From: Symsagittifera roscoffensis
Taxonomy: Eukaryota > Xenacoelomorpha > Acoela > Convolutidae
Length of the DNA stretch: 64,000 nt
Assembly: GCF_963678635.1 (NCBI RefSeq)
Contig: NC_087066.1
Coordinates: forward strand, 886,201-950,200
Reading direction: 5' to 3'
Part shown: one piece after another, positions 11,039-20,463 of the stretch
Layout: every line of letters begins with the position of its first letter
Position numbering within the stretch: position 1 is the first letter of the stretch
Position numbers and translations under genes: made by a program
Notes under the pieces: model-generated
Seen by the model: only the letters and a program-made list of their open reading frames with translations
Told to the model about the DNA's origin: nothing
The model's database searches: none

Positions 11039-11854
11039 TGTGCAGTTCATTACGTTTTTTGCATTCCCAATTCTGGTGCTCCTTTGTTCCTTTGCTGTTA
11101 GCGCATTCCCCCTCTCTTTTCAATCCTCAATGATTCATCCCACATTTGTTGTTTGTTTTGTATATGTAAGCAATTTTCACACCTATGGAAACTATCTCCT
11201 GATGAAGTGGCATTGAAAATCCGATGTACACACCCAGTTTTGAAAAATTAGATTTCACTTCAAAATTAAGCGCTCTGGTGTTTCTCAAGGTCAAACTTCC
11301 AAATATGACCGACTGGCACATCACTATACTTCCTCAGTTCGTTGTTTTTCGTCCGACTTTTCTGTATCTCAGAATATTGTTGTTCTGTCTATTCGCAGCT
11401 TTCAGTTGTCGCTAAAAATAAAATCGTTTCGTGTCTTTCACGCCCAAATCGAAAACTTAAAATTTAACATGTCACACCAAATTGACCAATCCTAATCCGT
11501 CAAACTGAACGATTAACACCGTTAATGCGCAAAAACCGCCAAATTTTTCGTACAGCTGTCATAATAAAATTTCGAATTCGAACTGCATTTTGATACATTC
11601 TGGTCGAATGTGACACTGAGGATACTGAGACCCAGCAAGGAGCTCACTATTTTGCAGGTAACTAAGTTAATCTGAGCGTTCTGGCCGATAGCACAAAATA
11701 GTAATGACTTTGTCGACTCGATGTTAATGGACCAAACATAGAACTGGCTTTGATATACACGGTTAAAAGCATATGAAGCTGTGTTTAGACGCTAGCCAGT
11801 CGTTTCATAACCTAGCTTATTGTCGTCGGTATGTACTACCGGGCGAATGTTACA
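11039..11854 (+). repeat. Diverged LTR related to element B, opposite orientation
   Basis: The end GGGCGAATGTTACA (11841-11854) is the exact reverse complement of the start of the element B LTR as it lies on the plus strand. The preceding 100 bases also align to it, through blocks such as ACTGGC, ACGGT.AAAA and GCCAGTCGTT. The 5' end at 11039 (TGTGCAGTTCATT) is a guess based on the LTR start pattern. No PBS follows and no coding region precedes it, so it is probably a solo LTR. I saw no target-site duplication. Confidence 0.5.
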
Positions 11855-12773
11855 GCACTCCGTTCTCAGGTACCCTAAACTGCAAAAAAATGGTACTATA
11901 TCGGTATCTAGGCATTTTCTCAGAAATTTTTAGGCCATTTTGGCTTTTGTCAGTTTTATTCAAGTATTTTGTATAATTCAATACAGTTTTCCTCAAAAGT
12001 TTTTTTTCTGAAAATTAATCTCAGGAATGTAGTTGGTAAATACACTACGTTCATCGCTCTGCTGGCCACAAGACTAAACATCGAATGACTGACTTCCAGT
12101 AATGACCAGTAATGGAAATTGCTATTTTATAAGCCCCGTGCTTTTTTATTTTTCAGGTATCTGTTTGTTTTTGCGTCTCCGTTATTGAAAAAAAATGACT
12201 GTCGAAATGCTGCCTTCGAAATTGTCCGGCAAAATGGAAAAGTAAATTATGAAAATTTATAAGGTGATTTATCTCATTTCTTCGTATGTGTGAACTTTAT
12301 GAGTAGTTGAATTCAGATTTTCTATAGGTCATTCGCGTATGAGACTCTGAGATTGCGCCTTCCAGACATAATCACCAAGATAATCGACCATGTACACAGG
12401 TCCTGGAGCGGTTTCGACAAGGTATGTATAACTCAGATATCGAGATCTAATTTTCGCATATGAAAAACGACCGCGTCTTAGTTCGTCAAACCGCAATTGA
12501 TATAGCGAGACAGGCTTTTCCTGATCTATCAGAGGACGATATTTCAATTATTGCATTTGATCAATTTTAATTTATGGGATCGAAAAAAATGAAGGCACAG
12601 GGAGGGTAAGATCATTCGTGAAGACTGCAAGGAAAAGGAAAAGATATAAGAGACTTCAGTTTCAGATGATGTAACTATAAATTAAAAACATGACAGAAAT
12701 TCTGGCTTAGAAGAAGTTGAAATATTTTAGCTGCGTTTCAGCTTCGAGAAGTTCTATCATTACAAAAGATGTT
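11855..12773. other. No gene recognised
   Basis: AT-rich sequence with no convincing reading frame, RNA gene or repeat, ending at the left LTR of element B. Confidence 0.5.
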
Positions 12774-13655
12774 TGTAACATTCGCCCAAATATCACACAG
12801 CGACGGAGCGTAGAAAAAGTACCTATCAACGACTGGCAGGCGTCAGTTACCTTAATTCTACTCGTTTTTCACCGTCTCGACCTTGCCAGTTAATTTTCTG
12901 GTCTGTTTAGGGCAAAGTAAAAAGTTACCATTTTTAGGCCATCAGTCAAACGACTTTTGATCAGCTTTCGTTTGCATGCGAACACAACCACATAGCTGAG
13001 TCTCGGATCCTCAGACCACGTGATTGTCATTAAAAACACGGCTCGAACCACCTATTTCTATATGTTTTTGTGTGACAGTTTTATATTAAATCCATTGGAG
13101 ATGGATTGACCCTTTCCTTTTTCTATCTGCTCATGCTCTGAAATATTAAATAATAACGGTGTTAATTCAGATCTAGGACATTACAGCAGCTGTTATAGTC
13201 AGTTTACACAGTCCCTTCACATATAACAGTCTCTGGGGGACCAAGCCTCCGCTCCCGTGATTTTCTTGAGATAACACTCTTATCTCCTATATCTCGTGTC
13301 CCGGGAGGGTTCCGTGGTATTTCTCTTCCCCCCAACGAAGCCTCCGTCTCCACAAATATCTGTCGCTAAGGTCCTTATCGTGTGTTTTTGCCACGATAAG
13401 AGGCTCCGTGTTTTTTTGTCTCTGATACAACTGTTCTTCACAATTTCTATCGTTGTTCTGATTTTCGTCTTTTTTATTCAAAATGGCCGTCTTTTTTCTA
13501 TTTCTCAGAAATGTTCTTCTTCCGATCGAAATTTTAAAAATAAAAATTCTAGAATATTCTGACCCTCCGTCGCAACACTCTTTGTTCATAAGGCCTTTAG
13601 TCGCTTTTTTTCTGTCGCGGGAAGGTTATGCTGTGTCATCTGGCAGAATGGCACA
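12774..13655 (-). repeat. Element B 3' LTR
   Basis: It starts TGTAACATTCGCCC and ends CAGAATGGCACA on the plus strand. It matches 36087-36970 over its whole length with about six substitutions and two 1-bp indels. The boundaries are defined by where the two copies stop matching. Confidence 0.95.
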
Positions 13656-13670
13656 TACTCCCCGGACAAG
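13656..13670 (-). promoter_or_regulatory. 3' polypurine tract of element B
   Basis: Immediately inside the 3' LTR the minus strand reads CTTGTCCGGGGAGTA, the expected position of the plus-strand primer. The purine run (GGGGAG) is short for a PPT. The surrounding 30 bases recur inside pol at 24258. Confidence 0.6.
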
Positions 13671-14404
13671 TCTCCATCAATGTCCCTATTGATCGCACAA
13701 CACCGGGTTATCGTCAAGTAGGTATCCAGCTTTCTGTAACCAATCTTACAAATCGCATAAGAAAATGAAATTTATCTACTCCACTTCAACTCACTACATG
13801 TTCACAAATGGCATCGTACTACATCTCACTGCCTTTCAACATTTTCACAAAATTTGCACCATGAGGAGTGTCCTAGATAAAATTTCTTTTCTGACTACTT
13901 ACGTCGTCTTGTTATAAAACTTCTTTTCGCTCTTTGTGATTAAAAAGTGGGACGTGGCACGGCCACGCACCCGTTAAAATTAACTTAACTTCACTCACCA
14001 AGTATAATTAGTCATTTATGCGGTCCTTTCAATATTAAAACTAAGAAACTCTGTGGCTAGGAAAGTTATTGAGTTACCCACCCTTCTCGAGCGAATTTAC
14101 TCAAACTTACCATGTCGCCACACAGTGAATTTGTGTCTTACACAGGTTAAAAACTTCAGTCGGGAATAAATAGGTAAATATACTCACCTATGCTCCTTAT
14201 ATACATACATAGATAGTAGTAACTAAAATCAACAATTTCAACAATTTTAACAATTGCAACAATTTTCAAAGTTTGGTCTGACCAAACTAAATCAAAACAA
14301 AAAGTTTCACAAGTTCAATAATCAAAACTTGGTTGATTTGTTCAAGTTTTTACACACAAAGACAATCAAGTTTTTTCTCCTTCTCTTCTCTCCTTCGGTC
14401 ATCT
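13671..14404 (-). other. Element B 3' untranslated region
   Basis: AT-rich sequence between the ORF4 stop and the polypurine tract. It contains an ACAATT-rich low-complexity run at about 14228-14270. No further ORF was recognised. Confidence 0.6.
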
Positions 14405-17400
14405 TCATTCCATCATTTCTCCATCCTGATGTTCAGCGTCACTGTCTTCCAGAACTTTCTCTAACATGTCCAGAGAGTTGCGGGCCGTGCCCCAACCCTC
14501 CTGTTCCAACAGCCTCGGTTTGCAACAAGGTAGCAAGTCCACATTCACTTTCTGCTCCCGGTTCCTGCAAAAGCTGTTGTGAAGACACAGGCTCACGTTT
14601 CGTTCTAGGTCAGCTCTTAAGACCTCTTTCTTCTCATCTTCAGTAACACAAGGCGTTCCAGCTACCCGCTTCACCGCTGTGGTGACCGCGTTTCTGTGCG
14701 TCAAGAATGCTCGCTTATAGGCTCCTGGTCCTATATCCAGCTGGAAAGATTGATAGGCTTCCGTATTCCTTGACATGTGACGCTTCGCGCGTTCATACAT
14801 CCAAGATGTCATCACTGCACGGAACCAAGGCATCAATCTTTGCCTTGACCATATTCTTTCAATGGCTTTAGGTATTCTCAGAACCTTGCAGGTGGTTCTG
14901 AAAAGATCCAATTCACAACTCATTTTAACGTTGCTCAACTGTTCAGGAGTCGGCACGGCCGTCTCCTGCTCACTTGTGTCCGCGTTAGCCTCCAACCATC
15001 TCACTGCTAGCATGGCGCTAACCACCACGATTGACACTTGTTGATTCTGATCGGGCAACCCCGTGGAGTACAACTCCTCCACGTCCCAGACTAGGATCAG
15101 ATTCCCGCGTTTAGGGTACCACAACGTCTGCGCCAAGCAGTGGCAAGGATACTCCCCATGGGTTCTCACTATGTTCCTTCGGGTCCGATACCCTGAGGCT
15201 CCCAGCAACGGTTCCACTTCCATCAGAATTCTATGTAGGTCGTCTTTCTCTTCTATGGTGGGGAATTCAGTAGGTAACGCTCCACTCGCTTTCTGTTTCT
15301 CGAACTCACTCACGTTTCCTTCGTTCAGTCTCATGAACTCTTCACCCACAACGTCTTGCAACTCGCCTTCGGATCTCTTCGGGACTGCCCGAAAGATCTT
15401 TGCCAACAAGTCATATGACCTTTCTGACATTCTGGCCAACCTCACGCACTTTGGCACAGAGAAAAGTTGGTCAACCAACACTTGTTGCGTCCTCGCATCC
15501 ATCACCACCATGTGCGTAGGATACTTGCTATTACAATACGGCGCTGAGCTTGAACCCACCATGTATTTTGAACCAGTAGGTCTGTGATAGGCTTCACTAT
15601 CCTTCAGATTCATTTCATTCTCTAGGGCTTCTCGCCAGCCTCCAATCTTTTGTTCTGTCTGTAATGCTCCAGGGAATACTTCCACGCTGAGGGACGTCAC
15701 TAGCTCATGGGCACGCTCCAAGCGCTCGAGCGATTCTATCGAACTCGTCATGCTGCAAAATCCCAAGGCTGTGATCAGGTTTACGTCCGTCACTCCATGG
15801 CAGTCTGCGACCAAATCCATGGCACTCTTATCTGACATGCTCAATCTTCCATACAATCGTGCCAGTTGTCGATGCTGCTCGCTTAGCGTAATCAGGCAGT
15901 GTCCCATGTTACAAACATGTCCTTCCATCCCACTGTGTTGAGCCAAGCATGTTCCTTGCTTCAACCAATTACTCGATGTACCTTCCTCGGACAGCTCCGT
16001 GGACGGGTTGCTCTTCTTCTTCGTCAATCTCATGGCCAGCAGGTGTTGTATCATGGCCAGATCATGTAGACTCGCATCATCATCCCGGTCTAACATGATA
16101 TCCGCGGTCATGTCCCAGATTAAGCCTGCGTTAGGATGGGGACACCAGGAAGGTTTCATGAGTTCCCACATCACTACTAGACTGGTTTTCAAGGGACCGT
16201 CCCAAGAACCATAATCAAAACTCACTTGCCCTTTTAGCTCGGGAATCGAGGGCTCGACTACTCGTTCTTCCAAAATAATTCCAAGCTTGGGTTGTTCCAC
16301 CATCAACATTCCAATTTCCTTAATCCGTTCAACCCAGAAGTTGAGCACTGTGACTTGCTCGTAGTCGAAGTATGCTTCCCTGGCTTCTTCGTTCACGAAG
16401 GGATTATACGCCATCCCCGGTATGCCAGACACGTATTGGAACGACTTCAGTTTCCCTAGTGTTGCAAACTCCTTTTGTCCTCTGGCCGCTTCAATCAAGT
16501 CTCTGCTCACTCTCAATTCTTTGTTGGAGTATCTTCTCACCTCTTCCAACTTGCGATAGCTTTCCATATCATTCGACTCCTTGCTTGGCACGGTCAATGG
16601 CATGTCCTGATATAGCTCTAGGAGTGCCCTAAGGAAATTCCTTTCGCAATCAACTCCCTTTTGCCGAATGATCTTTATACATTCTCCCAACACAGGAGTG
16701 GGGATGCGATCCACCACGAACCTGACAAAGCAAAGGGCATCCTTACGCTTAGCCCATGCTATCGCTGAATCGTCTTTCGAAATCAATGCTCGTAGAGCTT
16801 CCATTAGCTCTAGCTCCTGTTCTCGTGATTTCGAGTCATTACTGGCTTCATACTCCGCCTTTTTGATGCCCATCAAGCACCAAGCCAGTCGTACTTGCAG
16901 ATCAGTTCTCACGCAAGGATGAGCCAGGTATGCTGATACCGTCGCAGGTGCATTCATCGTCTCATCGAAGTATTTCTGGAGGGCCGCCCTCCAAGAAATC
17001 TCTAGCAGTTTTTCCAATCCAATTTCGTTCGCTTCTGATGACATTACTGTGCCATACTCTCTTCGATTGAAGTTAGAGTTCTCCGTAAGCCCTTTCAGAT
17101 ATTCTTGCATGGCCCGCTTTTCACTCCAAGCCATCAGGTGCCCTCTCGCGGAGTTCCTCGCTTTCAACATCTCCACATAACCCCCTGCCGGATCTCCCAT
17201 GTGGACCGATTCCGGTACAGTTATTCGACTGTACTCGACCACGTCGAGTTGTCCTTCCAGTTTCAACTTGGCCATGTTGATTCGCGAGGGCCTGTAATCT
17301 TCGAGTCCTCCAGATCCACATTGACTGATTACTTCCATTTCTAACTTAGTGTCTGCCAGGGTTCGCGCCGTCTTCGATCTAGTGGCGGTTACGGTCAGAC

Positions 17401-20400
17401 CTGCCAAGAGCATAGGGGGTATCAGATTCTCTTTTTCTCCCCCTGTCAGTGTTGTACTATATCCCTGCCCGCTCTCGCCTGAACGACCTGCGCTCGTTAA
17501 AGAGGTCGCCACTGCGTTGGCTCTTGACTTCACCACTCTCGGGTTCATGGCTCGACTTCCTGTCTTTCCTTTTAGTCGCTTCAGCCCTTTCCTGGCTCGT
17601 CTGACAGGTAATTTCTTTGCAACATGCTGATCATCGGCACTGTCTTCTGTTACTGACTCGGTCAGAACATCCGACTCCATGGAGCTCACTATTTTCTCCA
17701 GGACCTCACGCATGATGGGTTGGTTCAATCCCACCTTCATTATGGACTGCGTCCCATATCGCCTTATCACGTCCCAAGATTTCTCCATGAAGTTTACTCG
17801 GCTCCAGATTGCTCCTGTCTTGCCTTCCAACTCCATTTGATATCTTTCCCATTCTTCTTCTGGTAATGTGCTGAGGAACGATATCTTCATTGACTCTTCG
17901 ATTTTCCTCCTCCTTGGTGATTCATAAAGCAGTTTCTGCGGATCTCTGCTTCGGCACTCTCTAGCCTGGCTTATTGGGTCTATCGGAGATAGATCGGCCG
18001 ACGCCTCCTTTGTAGGAGACATGAAGGACGATGGTGCCATTAGCAATAAACTCCCATCGACTTCCCCATCGTCGTCTTCACTGAACCGGTACTCTAGCAA
18101 GTCCCTTTCCAACGCTCCTAGATCGGTCTCTCCCGGTTTCTCCGTCTTACTTCCGGTCCCATCATCGTTATCGTCCTGATCCATCAATTCATCGTCGTCC
18201 GCATCAGGTTTCGGCCTAGGTCCCGAAGGTCCTTGTCGCGCGTCAGTGCCCGAATCCGGCCGAGCCGGTACGGCCATGTCTCCTGCATGATAAAACAATT
18301 CATCATCGACCAGGAACTCTACCAACTCCTCGCCATGTGGGGCCAGGTCCTCTATCGTTATATATGAGCCTCCTCTGCTCTCCCTTGCCACCTCCAGCAT
18401 CACCACTTTCGCTTCTCCTGACCACTTCAGTCTCGATAAGTCATCCGCTGAAGAATATACTTCGTTCCACGTTTCAGCCGAGACCTCTGGTCTCCTGGAG
18501 GATAGTGCCTTGATCTTTTTCCTGCTCCAGGCATCGGGGAATGAGAAGTCAAACGTATGCGCAGCGGCAGTGTTCCAGCTGATGAAGCGCGGCTCCATCC
18601 CTCCACTCCACTTCAGCATTCTCTTCTCTGCGTCACGAGCTGCTCCGATACGAGGGGCAATGATGGGAGATGTGACTCCCAACAACATCCTCCTTATCGG
18701 TGGATATCGATGGCATTGGTCCGGCAGCGGCCTGGACCCAGGAAGCCATGTTTGTTGATTCTCTTTCGCATGGGCATAGGCTCCCGGCAATTGAGGTACT
18801 ACCACAGCCTCTCCTGTATCTTTCACCACTGGTCTCAAATTCCAGAGTTTTGGGTTAAACTGGATGTGGGAAAGATCCTCACGGCCCATTCGGCATTTGA
18901 AGTGGTTGTTGAAGTCCATCAACACCCAACCTGGCTCTGCTATTCTTCCGAATAGCCTATCATCGCTAGCCAGCTTTCTCAGTTCACTCTGCTCTACCCA
19001 ATTCAGCACGGAACAATCCACTACTGAGACCAGGTTGACGTACAACACTGAATTCCTGTACGCTTTAACTTGCACATCCGGGAACGCAAAGGACATCACC
19101 GGTCCATACACCACTGTGACGAATTCCCTCAGTCCGTGGACCAGAGCTAACGGATCAATCCGCATCATGACAGCTAAGTCTGTTAGTAAGGGCATGCCAC
19201 AATACTGCTTACATTCGCTTGCGTTCGTCGCCACTTTGTCCTCTCCTGTGACGCTTCTGTTTTGTTGCAAGAGGTATTGAAGTAGGAGAGTCCTCCAGTC
19301 TTTCATCTTCTTGAGCGAGGCAGTTTCCAACTGTGCATTGAACTCACGACTGGGTCCCTGTAGTTGTTCAGGGTAACGCAATAGCACAAGCAAGTCTCCC
19401 AGTCGACCATAGGTCATAGCAATCAGAGTCAGGAGTCCATCCAATCTCAAATCTGCCAACGCTTGGGTAAAGAGGTTTGCCGGTCCTTTCACAAAGTTTT
19501 CATGAACAAATGTCACGTATAAGGCTAGCACCAGGCCAATCGACAACTTCCTGATGTCTTTGACGAAACTCGCGATCAGGTTCCTAGATGCCCTCGGATA
19601 GCACGTCGATAGGAAAGATGGCGTCCATCCCACTCCCATTCCACCCAAGATAGCATCTGATCGTTCGTACTGTGCCTTTGTGGCCAGCACGTCAGCTTGG
19701 AACTTATCCAGCGACATCGTGTTTACGTCTTGCATTAGTTTCAACATCTTGCCTCCAGCCAACTCCCGGGCATTAAGTAGATTCTTCAGATACGCATGTA
19801 TCTCTTTAATTATTGCCGGCGCATGCTCAAACGCGTCCTCACCCAAGGTGCACAGCCTCGGTGACAGGTACAACCATATATTGTTGTGTGGCTTCGTACG
19901 CAAAGCCATTGCCATGAGGTCCTCCTCTGCTGACGTCATGTTCTTTCTGATCATCCTTCCCTGCTCATTCTCTGCATGATCCATCTGTCTGAACCAGAGA
20001 TCATCAGCCACCTGTTGTACTAACAGATGATCGTCACCTACCCCTGGTCTTAGCTTCAGTAATCTTGCGAAGTTGGACAGCTCCAACCCCAGAACTTCAT
20101 CCAGCACCAACCGAGTCGTGCTACAATCTCTGAGCCCCTGTATGGCATTCGAGATGTCAGCCCAAACGGCGGGAAGCTCAGATCGGGACGGATAGTAATT
20201 GTCCGGGTCCACCACTCTGTTTGGGGCAGGAATTATTACGTTAAATATCCCCTCAGCTATCGTCGTGACCATTGTGTACACAAATTGAAGGGGTTCAGGC
20301 AACGCAGCGTAGCCTGGTGACAATACGAAGATCACCTTCACCACATTCATGGTGAAACGTTGTCTTGCTGCTGCCTCTACCTCGGCCATCGCCGAGAGCA

Positions 20401-20407
20401 GTGTCAT
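14405..20407 (-). CDS. Element B ORF4: 2000-residue protein of unknown function
   Basis: An uninterrupted 2000-codon ORF from ATG 20407, 32 nt after ORF3, inside the LTRs; not recognised. Visible features are a mildly hydrophobic N terminus (about residues 20-62, not a clear signal peptide) and hydrophobic helices around 300-345. An acidic stretch of Asp/Glu lies near 735-790 and a strongly basic Arg/Lys patch near 930-950, like a nuclear-localisation or RNA-binding patch. A Cys/His cluster lies near 1486-1506 (CLAQH...HVC...HC), with more Cys/His near 1745 (CHC) and 1940-1960 (CLHNSFC...CC), both possible metal sites. No RT, protease, helicase or envelope motif was found. An intact frame of this length in a young element implies it was under selection until recently. 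A structural, capsid-associated or host-antagonist role are all open. Confidence 0.8.
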   Translation of the reverse strand: MTLLSAMAEVEAAARQRFTMNVVKVIFVLSPGYAALPEPLQFVYTMVTTIAEGIFNVIIPAPNRVVDPDNYYPSRSELPAVWADISNAIQGLRDCSTTRLVLDEVLGLELSNFARLLKLRPGVGDDHLLVQQVADDLWFRQMDHAENEQGRMIRKNMTSAEEDLMAMALRTKPHNNIWLYLSPRLCTLGEDAFEHAPAIIKEIHAYLKNLLNARELAGGKMLKLMQDVNTMSLDKFQADVLATKAQYERSDAILGGMGVGWTPSFLSTCYPRASRNLIASFVKDIRKLSIGLVLALYVTFVHENFVKGPANLFTQALADLRLDGLLTLIAMTYGRLGDLLVLLRYPEQLQGPSREFNAQLETASLKKMKDWRTLLLQYLLQQNRSVTGEDKVATNASECKQYCGMPLLTDLAVMMRIDPLALVHGLREFVTVVYGPVMSFAFPDVQVKAYRNSVLYVNLVSVVDCSVLNWVEQSELRKLASDDRLFGRIAEPGWVLMDFNNHFKCRMGREDLSHIQFNPKLWNLRPVVKDTGEAVVVPQLPGAYAHAKENQQTWLPGSRPLPDQCHRYPPIRRMLLGVTSPIIAPRIGAARDAEKRMLKWSGGMEPRFISWNTAAAHTFDFSFPDAWSRKKIKALSSRRPEVSAETWNEVYSSADDLSRLKWSGEAKVVMLEVARESRGGSYITIEDLAPHGEELVEFLVDDELFYHAGDMAVPARPDSGTDARQGPSGPRPKPDADDDELMDQDDNDDGTGSKTEKPGETDLGALERDLLEYRFSEDDDGEVDGSLLLMAPSSFMSPTKEASADLSPIDPISQARECRSRDPQKLLYESPRRRKIEESMKISFLSTLPEEEWERYQMELEGKTGAIWSRVNFMEKSWDVIRRYGTQSIMKVGLNQPIMREVLEKIVSSMESDVLTESVTEDSADDQHVAKKLPVRRARKGLKRLKGKTGSRAMNPRVVKSRANAVATSLTSAGRSGESGQGYSTTLTGGEKENLIPPMLLAGLTVTATRSKTARTLADTKLEMEVISQCGSGGLEDYRPSRINMAKLKLEGQLDVVEYSRITVPESVHMGDPAGGYVEMLKARNSARGHLMAWSEKRAMQEYLKGLTENSNFNRREYGTVMSSEANEIGLEKLLEISWRAALQKYFDETMNAPATVSAYLAHPCVRTDLQVRLAWCLMGIKKAEYEASNDSKSREQELELMEALRALISKDDSAIAWAKRKDALCFVRFVVDRIPTPVLGECIKIIRQKGVDCERNFLRALLELYQDMPLTVPSKESNDMESYRKLEEVRRYSNKELRVSRDLIEAARGQKEFATLGKLKSFQYVSGIPGMAYNPFVNEEAREAYFDYEQVTVLNFWVERIKEIGMLMVEQPKLGIILEERVVEPSIPELKGQVSFDYGSWDGPLKTSLVVMWELMKPSWCPHPNAGLIWDMTADIMLDRDDDASLHDLAMIQHLLAMRLTKKKSNPSTELSEEGTSSNWLKQGTCLAQHSGMEGHVCNMGHCLITLSEQHRQLARLYGRLSMSDKSAMDLVADCHGVTDVNLITALGFCSMTSSIESLERLERAHELVTSLSVEVFPGALQTEQKIGGWREALENEMNLKDSEAYHRPTGSKYMVGSSSAPYCNSKYPTHMVVMDARTQQVLVDQLFSVPKCVRLARMSERSYDLLAKIFRAVPKRSEGELQDVVGEEFMRLNEGNVSEFEKQKASGALPTEFPTIEEKDDLHRILMEVEPLLGASGYRTRRNIVRTHGEYPCHCLAQTLWYPKRGNLILVWDVEELYSTGLPDQNQQVSIVVVSAMLAVRWLEANADTSEQETAVPTPEQLSNVKMSCELDLFRTTCKVLRIPKAIERIWSRQRLMPWFRAVMTSWMYERAKRHMSRNTEAYQSFQLDIGPGAYKRAFLTHRNAVTTAVKRVAGTPCVTEDEKKEVLRADLERNVSLCLHNSFCRNREQKVNVDLLPCCKPRLLEQEGWGTARNSLDMLEKVLEDSDAEHQDGEMME

Positions 20408-20463
20408 TATCGCCTCCCCTATAACTTCGTTACTCTCCCCTATACTTCGTTACGTGTCATTAC
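20401..20463 (-). promoter_or_regulatory. Duplicated motif at the ORF3 stop / ORF4 start
   Basis: Two 20-bp imperfect direct repeats (20413-20432 and 20433-20452; minus strand TAACGAAGT(T)ATAGGGGAG) span the ORF3 TAG. They are flanked by ATAATGACAC and GTAATGACAC, the first of which contains the ORF4 ATG. The arrangement could support termination-reinitiation or mark a subgenomic start; this is inference. Confidence 0.35.

Noticed and set aside
12771-12773. Target-site duplication GTT of element B
   Set aside because: Three bases match at the right place (36971-36973), but gypsy elements usually give 4-6 bp and the next bases differ, so chance is likely.
14405-20407. ORF4 as a retroviral envelope gene
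   Set aside because: It lies in the env position in part, but I see no convincing signal peptide, furin-type site or C-terminal membrane anchor.
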